Of a DNA stretch of 64,000 bases, positions 18,601 to 25,123 are shown piece after piece. Source of the DNA: Desulfospira sp963664655. GTDB taxonomy: Bacteria; Desulfobacterota; Desulfobacteria; Desulfobacterales; Desulfobacteraceae. Under the pieces are notes generated by a model, which had not been told where the DNA came from, did not search any database, and worked only from the letters and a program-made list of their open reading frames with translations. The stretch's first letter is position 1, and the number at the start of each line of letters is the position of its first letter. The stretch is taken from contig OY761554.1 of assembly GCA_963664655.2 (NCBI GenBank), positions 4,712,001-4,776,000 on the forward strand, given 5' to 3'. A program made the translations under genes and the position numbers.

Positions 18601-18730
18601 AAATGGGGGGCGCCCCCCCTTAAATCCATATTTTGGGGGTAAAAACAGTCGATTATGGTCATTTTACACCAATTTTTAAGCAGTTAATTCTTTAATAACA
18701 GCGTGTTAGCGTGGCCCGACCCCACCCTAC
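18601..18730 (+). repeat. Interspersed ~105-bp repeat, copy B
   Basis: Same block order as copy A: TTTTGGGGGTAAAAACAGTCGATTA, AAGCAGTTAAT, TTTAATAACAG, TTAGCGTGGCCCGACCCC. Plus orientation. It is preceded by a GGGGGGCGCCCCCC palindrome (18605-18618) and followed by two CCACCCTAC units. Confidence 0.85.
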
Positions 18731-18907
18731 CACCCCACCCTACCTCAAAATCATTTCCGCCAAATCAATTCCTGAATTGATGCAATCCATCGAAAATTAA
18801 AATGGCTGTGAAGCTCGTTACTTCTGGAGGGATCAATGAAAATTACGCCCCCCCCCCTGATCCGATCACACAATGTAAAACAATTAAGTACGATGCCCCC
18901 GAATTCC

Positions 18908-18953
18908 AAAAATTTTAACTCGGGGATAGAATTAAGTATCGTGTCCCCGGAAT
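18908..18953. repeat. REP-like 44-bp hairpin repeat, copy 1
   Basis: A hairpin with arms GGGGATA (18922-18928) and TGTCCCC (18942-18948), one G-T wobble, flanked by AATTTTAACT and GGAATT. It is almost identical to 19280-19322. A third, degenerate fragment lies at 18879-18904. The form is that of bacterial REP elements, although no REP-associated transposase is in the window. Confidence 0.7.
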
Positions 18954-19170
18954 TATCAACTATGTACTTTTTTTCAACATGTGTGAAAACTTTTTCACAC
19001 CGTTGAGAACTTTTTTTCACAATGAGTGTTTCCCCTGATTTTTCAGCTTTCATTTTTTAATGGGGTTGTATTAAGACAATAAATAATTTCGCCTACAACC
19101 GTTTGAATTATAAGCTTTTTAAATCCATAAATCCTAAAAGAAGAAAACAATTGACGCTTTTAAAAAAATA

Positions 19171-19186
19171 TGGCACTGTTATTGCA
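19171..19186 (+). promoter_or_regulatory. Sigma-54 (RpoN) promoter of the PEP-CTERM gene
   Basis: TGGCAC-N5-TTGCA with exact GG-N10-GC spacing (GG 19172-19173, GC 19184-19185), matching the -24/-12 consensus almost perfectly. The predicted start near 19198 gives a leader of about 180 nt containing a REP-like hairpin. PEP-CTERM genes in other bacteria are known to be driven by RpoN with the PrsK/PrsR pair, so this fits the gene. Confidence 0.82.
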
Positions 19187-19279
19187 TTTATAAATTAGCG
19201 TTACACAATGAAAGAAAGTAGCAAACTTAAAATTGTACCAACAGAAAGGAGGCTAAATTAGGTACAGGGTTTGGTAAGA

Positions 19280-19322
19280 ATTTTAACTTGGGGATAAATT
19301 AAGTATCGTGTCCCCGGAATTT
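19280..19322. repeat. REP-like 44-bp hairpin repeat, copy 2
   Basis: Arms GGGGATA (19290-19296) and TGTCCCC (19309-19315). It lies inside the predicted PEP-CTERM mRNA leader, followed by GGAATTTTCC units and a short heptamer-like GACTTAA run. Confidence 0.7.
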
Positions 19323-19380
19323 TCCTCGGAATTTTCCCGGAATTAGAATTAGACTTAAGACTTAAAAGAGGATTATAATC

Positions 19381-20310
19381 ATGAAATTTTTACGTTTGTT
19401 ATTAGTGGCAAGTTTGTTGGTATTGTTTTCCAACAGCGCTTATGCTGACTCCTTTGCCATAGACCTTGACGGTGATGGTGATCTTGATACTGGTACGGGT
19501 ATCGGTGGTGCTTATGTAGATGAGATAGACTACTCAAGCTATGGTATTGTAGACCTTTACATTAATAGTATTACTACGGAACTTTCAGGTGATTTTAATG
19601 AACTCGCAGTCATTAAAGTTAGCGACAGTGAATTTTCTGATGTTGGTGATTATGAAATGACAATTGTTCTTCAGGGTTCCGGTACCTTCACTGCTGATTA
19701 TGAGACTAATACTTCAGGAGACATCATAGTGGGGGATCAGGATTTTAGTTTCACTTCCGGTTCGCTGTCGATATACATAGACGATGGCACTAATGTAAAT
19801 TTCCTATCCACAGTTGCTGATGATGGAACTTATGTCGGTGCGGACGATGGTGACAAGGTTGCTACCTTCACCTTGACAACCGGCAACGGTACTCTTCAGA
19901 CTACCGAAGGTGAGACGGACAATGTTGATATCTGGAGCCTTCTTCTCGACTCTATTGCAGAGGACACCTTTTTCTTTGAAACTGGAATTGATTTTAATGA
20001 TGTGCTTGATCTAATTGCCGGGATTTTCGTACAACTCTACACCAATGATACCAACGAAGTACTTACTGATTCTGATATAATTGCCGGTCTTGAAGATGAT
20101 CTTCAAAATGAACTTGCCGATGGTAATTACACTGAGATGTCCGGTGTTATTAAAGATCCAAATACAGGTGACGTAGTAGCTGAAGCTACCAGAATTTATG
20201 TTGAAACAGAAGGCTCGGCTGAGTTCTCTATCGTTCCCGAACCTACTACCATGCTTCTTTTCGGGCTTGGCCTTCTCGGCTTTGCCGGCTTGGGCAGAAG
20301 AAAGATTTAA
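19381..20310 (+). CDS. PEP-CTERM sorting-domain surface protein
   Basis: 309 residues with a signal peptide (about 1-22, ending SAYA-DS), an acidic Gly/Asp/Thr-rich body with low Lys, and a C-terminal sorting signal: VPEPTT (PEP at 286-288), a hydrophobic segment rich in Leu/Gly and the basic tail GRRKI. An exosortase would cleave near PEP and hand the protein to the surface or exopolysaccharide matrix. The body starts with a DLDGDGDLD-like Asp-rich, possibly calcium-binding stretch. The gene stands alone with a GAGG ribosome-binding site, a sigma-54 promoter upstream and a strong terminator downstream, so it is a regulated single-gene unit. No exosortase is in the window. Confidence 0.95.
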   Translation: MKFLRLLLVASLLVLFSNSAYADSFAIDLDGDGDLDTGTGIGGAYVDEIDYSSYGIVDLYINSITTELSGDFNELAVIKVSDSEFSDVGDYEMTIVLQGSGTFTADYETNTSGDIIVGDQDFSFTSGSLSIYIDDGTNVNFLSTVADDGTYVGADDGDKVATFTLTTGNGTLQTTEGETDNVDIWSLLLDSIAEDTFFFETGIDFNDVLDLIAGIFVQLYTNDTNEVLTDSDIIAGLEDDLQNELADGNYTEMSGVIKDPNTGDVVAEATRIYVETEGSAEFSIVPEPTTMLLFGLGLLGFAGLGRRKI

Positions 20311-20350
20311 GCTTTAGATTATTAGATTATCGTTTTTAACTTTCGTTACA

Positions 20351-20385
20351 AAAAACCCGGTAGCTTGTGAGGCTACCGGGTTTTT
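20351..20385 (+). terminator. Rho-independent terminator of the PEP-CTERM gene
   Basis: A perfect 14-bp stem (AAAAACCCGGTAGC / GCTACCGGGTTTTT) with a 7-nt loop and a U-run, 40 bp after the stop. The A-tract on the other side makes it usable in both directions. Confidence 0.95.
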
Positions 20386-20429
20386 GTTATTGTGCGATTA
20401 TGGTCGGAGGTTGTGTTAGGCGGGAAAGG

Positions 20430-20550
20430 GTCGGTTTATAGGGTCGGGTCAGGGTCGGGTATCAGGGTCGGTTTAGTCGGGTCTAGTCGGTAGTCGGGGG
20501 TTTAGTCGGGGCTAGTCGGGGGTGGGGCTAGTCGGGGGTCGGGCCACGCC
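20430..20550. repeat. GTCGGG-rich low-complexity tract
   Basis: About fifteen irregular copies of AGTCGGG/GGGTCGG. It leads directly into repeat copy C, whose end is itself GGGGTCGGGCCACG. It looks like expansion of the edge of the interspersed repeat. Strongly G-biased on the plus strand. Confidence 0.8.
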
Positions 20551-20636
20551 AACTATCTGTTATTAAACGATTACCTGTTTAAAAACGGCCCTAAAACGAG
20601 CTTAATCGACTCTTTTCACCCCCAAAAACACTGTAG
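20536..20636 (-). repeat. Interspersed ~105-bp repeat, copy C (inverted)
   Basis: The reverse complement carries the same blocks as A and B (GGTCGGGCCACGCCAAC, CTGTTATTAAACGATTA, TTAATCGACT, CACCCCCA). It is followed by one short extra copy of its GTCGGG edge (20634-20660). Confidence 0.88.
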
Positions 20637-20664
20637 TCGGGGGTCGGGCCACGCCAACCAGAAC

Positions 20665-20775
20665 ACTGTAGTCGGGGGTCGGGCCACGCCAACCAGCTGT
20701 TATTAAACGATTAACTGTTTAAAAACGGCCCTAAAACGAGCTTAATCGACTTTTTTCACCCCCAGAAACACTGAT
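20665..20775 (-). repeat. Interspersed ~105-bp repeat, copy D (inverted)
   Basis: Nearly identical to copy C over about 100 bp, in direct tandem with it, and inverted relative to A and B. It ends about 20 bp before the Uma2 gene stop. Confidence 0.88.
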
Positions 20776-20793
20776 TTAAGGATTTGGCTGATC

Positions 20794-21381
20794 CTATTTT
20801 GATTCAAACCTAATATCCCAATAGATTTCAGACAGCGGCAACTGGCAATTAACGGATTCCATCTTTAAAATCCGGTCTTCACCTTCGTATGAACGATATT
20901 CCCACTTACCGCCATCACCGCGTATAAATTGTTCAACATGATACTCATCCTGAGAAACAAGTATATACTCCTGAAGCGTCGGGATGGCCCGGTAATAAGC
21001 AAATTTTTTGCCTCTGTCAAAAGCCTCGGTTGACTCAGAAAGGATTTCCATTATAACAACCGGGTTTGTCAGCGTGTCAAATTCATTATCTTCAAACTCT
21101 GGGTCACCGCAATGAATTACAATATCAGGGTAAACATAGTTGTCTGCAATTTTCACACGCATATCATTGGAAACTGCTTTACAGGCGGAGTTATCCGCTT
21201 TGAATTTATTTCTTAACTCCCCTGCCAGGTTGGCATTAATATAAATATGATTTTTTTTTGCGCCAACCATGGCAAAGACTTCACCATCAAAAAATTCATG
21301 TTTAACATCAAGAGCGTTTCTTTCAAGGTCAAGATACTCCCCTGGTGTCATTTTATTTTTATCCTGAGCCTGTGAGGTCAT
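20794..21381 (-). CDS. Uma2-family (DUF820) PD-(D/E)XK endonuclease-like protein
   Basis: 195 residues from the ATG at 21381, chosen because GGGAGG lies 7 nt upstream; an in-frame ATG at 21405 lacks a good site. Uma2 features: MTPGEYLDLE near the N-terminus, EFFDGEVFAM, the VYPDIVIHC motif (PD) and a VVIMEILSESTEAFDRGKKFAYYRAIPTLQEYILV core with E-x-hydrophobic and YRAIPTL. The family has a restriction-like nuclease fold and is abundant in cyanobacteria and filamentous bacteria; its role is unknown. Single gene, next to repeat copy D. Confidence 0.9.
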   Translation of the reverse strand: MTSQAQDKNKMTPGEYLDLERNALDVKHEFFDGEVFAMVGAKKNHIYINANLAGELRNKFKADNSACKAVSNDMRVKIADNYVYPDIVIHCGDPEFEDNEFDTLTNPVVIMEILSESTEAFDRGKKFAYYRAIPTLQEYILVSQDEYHVEQFIRGDGGKWEYRSYEGEDRILKMESVNCQLPLSEIYWDIRFESK

Positions 21382-21461
21382 CTTTTCCCTCCCATTTTGA
21401 TTCAATTTGCCTGAATGACTTTATACACATAATAATATACGTGCGGTTTGCCCCCCTGTCT

Positions 21462-22673
21462 CTAATATAAAAAACCAAATAAGAATAAAGGGATTTCATA
21501 CCTGGAGCTAAAAAGGATGTCGTCTTTAACTAGAAATGCCTGGTCCAGATGGCCCTTTATCTGCTTTTTGCCCTTGTTTTTCCCGCCAATTTCAAAAAAA
21601 AGGCCATTGACTTCAAAATCGCCGGTGTCACTGTAATGGATCTTATGGCCACTGTTTTGTATCATTCTTATAAAAAAAATCTCCCTGATGGTTCCAAGTT
21701 GTGAGGAAAAGCCTGTCTCATCACTGACAGCTGCATAAATATCAGGATTATCAAGATAGATCTTTTCGGTCTGCTTGAGCAGACCGCCACCGGATTTGTT
21801 CTTTTTCACAAGTTCTGCCAGACCAGATTCGTTCAAAATATTCAAATAATTCTGAACGGTTTTATGATCCAGGCCTAAGGTTTTTGCAATGCTGTTTCGG
21901 TTCAATTCCCCCGGTGGGACTGTGGAAAGATAAGAGATAATCCGCTTAAAAAAATGCAGATTCTCTGTCTTTAATTTGTAGAAATTGGCAATGTCTTCAA
22001 AAACGGTTTTTTCCACTACCCTTAATATTTTCTGATGATAGGTTGCCGTCCCCTCCAGGTGAAAAGGATAATACCCCCGGCCCAGATAATTTTTAAAATG
22101 GCCTTTAATTTTGTTAATGCCGACCGTTTGAGCACTTATATCTGAATGGTTATTCAGAAGAATGTTAAGTTGAACCGGGGCCATATCCACCACGTTGTTA
22201 AACAGCAGATACTCCCTGAACGACAACCCTTCCAGGCGGTACAGGACCCCTCTTCTGGACAGGTCGTGGCTTTCCCTGACAAGGTCAATACTCGAACTTC
22301 CCGAAAAAACAATCCAGACATCCGGGTAGGCATCATAGATATTTTTTAGCTCCTGATTCCAGTTGGTATATTTATGTATTTCATCCAGAAAAAAATAGTG
22401 AACGCCGTGTTCTTCAAGCAATTCATTTACAAATTCAATCAGAAGCCCGTTAGAAAAATAAATATGGTCCATTGAAACATAAATGCAGTCATCCGGGTTT
22501 TCCATTTTTTCTTTTATGTATTGAAGCAGAAGCGTTGTTTTTCCTGTTCCCCTGGGACCAATTACGCCGGTTAAACGGCTGTCCAGGCGAAATGAATCGA
22601 AAAGGTAGCGGTGATGGGGATATTGAATTGAGTTTAGCAGTCGTTTATATGTTTGAATAAAATAAGATATCAT
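21462..22673 (-). CDS. AAA_14/DUF4143 ATPase
   Basis: About 403 residues from the ATG at 22673; a TTG 48 nt upstream is in frame but falls inside an operator palindrome. The AAA_14 domain has Walker A GPRGTGKTTLLL, Walker B FFLDEIHKY and the sensor FSGSSSIDL, followed by RRGVLYRLEGLSFREYL. The C-terminal DUF4143 part has a winged-helix-like section (SIAKTLGLDHKTVQNYLN) and ends in a nuclease-like EIGGKNKGKKQIKG segment. The family is widely spread in accessory regions and of unknown function. Two palindromes cover its start region, suggesting autoregulation, and the protein's own HTH-like part could be the binder. Confidence 0.85.
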   Translation of the reverse strand: MISYFIQTYKRLLNSIQYPHHRYLFDSFRLDSRLTGVIGPRGTGKTTLLLQYIKEKMENPDDCIYVSMDHIYFSNGLLIEFVNELLEEHGVHYFFLDEIHKYTNWNQELKNIYDAYPDVWIVFSGSSSIDLVRESHDLSRRGVLYRLEGLSFREYLLFNNVVDMAPVQLNILLNNHSDISAQTVGINKIKGHFKNYLGRGYYPFHLEGTATYHQKILRVVEKTVFEDIANFYKLKTENLHFFKRIISYLSTVPPGELNRNSIAKTLGLDHKTVQNYLNILNESGLAELVKKNKSGGGLLKQTEKIYLDNPDIYAAVSDETGFSSQLGTIREIFFIRMIQNSGHKIHYSDTGDFEVNGLFFEIGGKNKGKKQIKGHLDQAFLVKDDILFSSRYEIPLFLFGFLY

Positions 22674-22674
22674 C

Positions 22675-22719
22675 TGGAGTATATTCCAACTTATTATCGT
22701 TTTTTTGGGAGTATACTCC
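22675..22719. promoter_or_regulatory. Twin GGAGTATACTCC palindromic operators
   Basis: Two palindromes, TGGAGTATATTCCA (22675-22688) and GGAGTATACTCC (22708-22719), have centres 32 bp apart, about three helical turns. The first abuts the ATG of the AAA_14 gene, in the place of a ribosome-binding site. Same-face spacing suggests cooperative binding of a dimeric repressor. Confidence 0.65.
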
Positions 22720-22898
22720 AATTATATAAAAAAATCAAACTTTGCAAGGGGAGGATTATCGGGTGATCCTACGACCATGCCTTCATTTGGAACACGGATA
22801 ATTGGCACGATACTAATTAATTGGATTGAATAATTGGGCAGTAAAAATTACATTTTACCCTTTGGCCTATCAAAAAACCCGCCCTCTATTTTTATATT
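22720..22898. other. Intergenic, no gene seen
   Basis: AT-rich spacer between the operators and the GCGCAAAG repeat. It should hold the AAA_14 promoter on the minus strand; nothing else is supported. Confidence 0.5.
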
Positions 22899-22972
22899 CT
22901 CACGCTAAGGCGCTAAGGCGCAAAGAAACAGCATTGCCCAAGGGGAATTTAAACTTTGCGCCTTTGCGAGAT
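22899..22972. repeat. Inverted GCGCAAAG/CTTTGCGC repeat
   Basis: TCTCACGCTAAGGCGCTAAG and GCGCAAAG on the left pair with CTTTGCGCCTTTGCGAG on the right, with a spacer of about 30 bp. The same element occurs at 31976-32056. It lies just after the stop of the ThiF fusion gene and could also end its transcript. Confidence 0.85.
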
Positions 22973-22977
22973 TATTT

Positions 22978-24993
22978 TTATCTTCGCAAGGTTCTAACCT
23001 TCATATCATCAGCAAACCCAAACCGGAACAGCATGATCTGTCCCCGGTTTTTATCCCTCAACACAGGGAAAAGCCGGTTATATTCCGTTTCAACCTCTTC
23101 AAGGACCTTTTGATGTTTTTTAAGGAACCCGCTTTTTCCTTCCAGTATCCATCGCAGATAAAACAGGGTGATGGCCGTCATGGGCTGGAAGGCCATGTCC
23201 AGCGAGGTGATCGTAAGCCAGGCCCGTGAAAGGGCCCTTCCACCGGCCAGAAAATCTTTTTGATCAACCCCGTTAACCGTTAACAGGGCAGCACCCGAAC
23301 TTCTGACAATCCCCTGGTATGAATGCAGGGCCACCATTCTGCCAAGCCCCAATGTGTTGGCCACATTCATTACAGCCCAGGGCCGGGTCATCTTCAGGAA
23401 GACCTCCCCTGCCGGGCCGGCTTCAAGGTTCTTTAAAGGAAAACCGTCCCGGGTTTTAAGGGCTTCCTGATCCGTAAACCGGATCATTTTCATCAAATGC
23501 TCATGCAACGGCCGGTATTCGGTCCTGATCCGATCAATTCGATAGATGATTTTGGCAAGGGCCTTGAGCCTGTCCTTTTGGGTGATAAAATCAAGCCTGG
23601 CCCCGGGAATCTCCTTGATACTTGATTCAACGGACTGGCGCACCGAATCGTCAATGGCTTTTTTCTTATAAAATTTCCGGTTGGTGTGGCGCTGCCAGAT
23701 AAAATCAGAAAGCAAATCCTTTTTAGCCTGATCCGGTATCAACCGGACAGATGCCAGCAGGTCATTGTCCGTTTTGCCAGTTTCGTCATCAACCCGGGCC
23801 GTTATGCCAAAGGAAGACGCGGCAATCTTAATGTTTTCCAGCCCGGCCCCGCAGGCAATTATTGAAGCGATCTGCCGGAAATTAAAAAAGGACCGGTCGC
23901 AATCCTGATCGAGATACAGGTCAATCCGGTTTTTATCCTTGGTAAATTTCGAGGGCTGGCAGTTATCCCCTGAAGGTGCCTGAACCCCGGCCCGGATCAG
24001 ATATTCCAGCACAGGGTCTGAAATGTCTTCATCCTTCTCCGGTGCCGGAGAAGGCCGTTCCGGGGCGTCTTCCCTTAAGCCGGGTTTGTTTCTCTGGAGC
24101 AGGAATTTAACCACCTTCATTTTTATTTTCTGTACCGGGTTTTTATTTCCCATGAACAGGTAACCCTTCTTCAGGACCTGGAGATAAGGGTCATACTGGA
24201 AATAATGGGGAGCCGGCTTCACTTTGCCTTTGCCCAACATCACCTTCAAGGCTTCTGCCGCCGCCATTCCGGAACATATCTGGCATGACGCATTTAAAGA
24301 AGGCCCTGCCTTTGAATCCAGGCTTACTTTTTTAAGATCCATGTATTTGACATGGGTGGCCTTTGGGGAAAGCCCTAAGGCAAAGGAAAGGTATTTTTCC
24401 TGATCCGGCATTCCGGGGCGGATATTAAAATATTCGTCAAACCCCATCCCGCCGGGAGAAAAAATCAGCATGGCCCCGCTGAAACCCATGGGGCCGGCGG
24501 TGATCACATGAAGCCCTTTTTCCACGGCCCGTTTAAACAGCAGCCGCCTGATTTCAAAACAGAAAAAATCCAGCCCGTCAATCACCACATCCACCCCGTC
24601 AAGAAACTCATCAAGGTTGGATTCACTGATGCCCTGTTTGAACATGGTGATATTGATATAGGGGTTGATGGAAAGGGCCTGCTCCGCCATCACTTCAATT
24701 TTGGGCCTTCCAAAGTCCGGTACCCTGGCCCCGAACTGGCGGTTGATATTGGCCGGCTCGTAGGTGTCAAAATCAGCGATATGGAAGTTGCCCACACCGG
24801 ACCGGACCATGGTGATCAGATGGACCCCGCCAACCCCTCCCATGCCGGGGATGGCCACCTTTGACCTTGCAAGCTTTTCCTGCTCCTGTTTGGTCAGAAG
24901 CCCGATATTCCGGGAAAAGGCCTCGGCAAAATAGCCTTCTTTGGTGGTGATGCCAAAGGATTCAATCTTTTTATACAGAGAATCAAGCTCCAT
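22978..24993 (-). CDS. ThiF-type adenylyltransferase / nitroreductase fusion (Rv1355c-like)
   Basis: 671 residues. The N-terminal E1/ThiF domain (about 20-280) has the nucleotide-binding loop GMGGVGG, the DFDTYEPANINRQ motif (Asp, Arg, Gln of the adenylation site) and a CQICSG element. After a Pro/Glu-rich linker, the C-terminal FMN nitroreductase-like domain (about 325-600) shows QAPSGDNCQP and RHTNRKFY. The family is expected to adenylate a carboxylate or carrier C-terminus and carry out a flavin redox step; the substrate is unknown. The combination recalls mycobacterial Rv1355c (MoeY). It shares strand with the RND exporter upstream (130 bp away) and lies near two FeeM-like acyltransferases, suggesting a biosynthetic set. 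Confidence 0.85.
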   Translation of the reverse strand: MELDSLYKKIESFGITTKEGYFAEAFSRNIGLLTKQEQEKLARSKVAIPGMGGVGGVHLITMVRSGVGNFHIADFDTYEPANINRQFGARVPDFGRPKIEVMAEQALSINPYINITMFKQGISESNLDEFLDGVDVVIDGLDFFCFEIRRLLFKRAVEKGLHVITAGPMGFSGAMLIFSPGGMGFDEYFNIRPGMPDQEKYLSFALGLSPKATHVKYMDLKKVSLDSKAGPSLNASCQICSGMAAAEALKVMLGKGKVKPAPHYFQYDPYLQVLKKGYLFMGNKNPVQKIKMKVVKFLLQRNKPGLREDAPERPSPAPEKDEDISDPVLEYLIRAGVQAPSGDNCQPSKFTKDKNRIDLYLDQDCDRSFFNFRQIASIIACGAGLENIKIAASSFGITARVDDETGKTDNDLLASVRLIPDQAKKDLLSDFIWQRHTNRKFYKKKAIDDSVRQSVESSIKEIPGARLDFITQKDRLKALAKIIYRIDRIRTEYRPLHEHLMKMIRFTDQEALKTRDGFPLKNLEAGPAGEVFLKMTRPWAVMNVANTLGLGRMVALHSYQGIVRSSGAALLTVNGVDQKDFLAGGRALSRAWLTITSLDMAFQPMTAITLFYLRWILEGKSGFLKKHQKVLEEVETEYNRLFPVLRDKNRGQIMLFRFGFADDMKVRTLRR

Positions 24994-25078
24994 GGAATTT
25001 CTCCTTTATTTCCTGTTGGAAAATATTATTGTCTGCCACAAAAACAATTGTGCATCTTTATATTACCGCCATACCCAA

Positions 25079-25121
25079 AAGCTAATAGCTAATAGCTAAA
25101 GGCTAATAGCTAAAAAGCTGA
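25079..25121. repeat. Heptamer tandem repeat, AGCTAAT type
   Basis: Units AGCTAAT, AGCTAAT, AGCTAAA, GGCTAAT, AGCTAAA lie in 7-bp phase, the reverse-complement flavour of the arrays at both ends of prfC. The array ends 3 bp from the RND gene stop. Confidence 0.85.
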
Positions 25122-25123
25122 TC

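Noticed and set aside
18751..19053. 100-residue minus-strand open frame
   Set aside because: It reads through a REP-like repeat and a C-run, has no ribosome-binding site and resembles no protein I know. Treated as chance.
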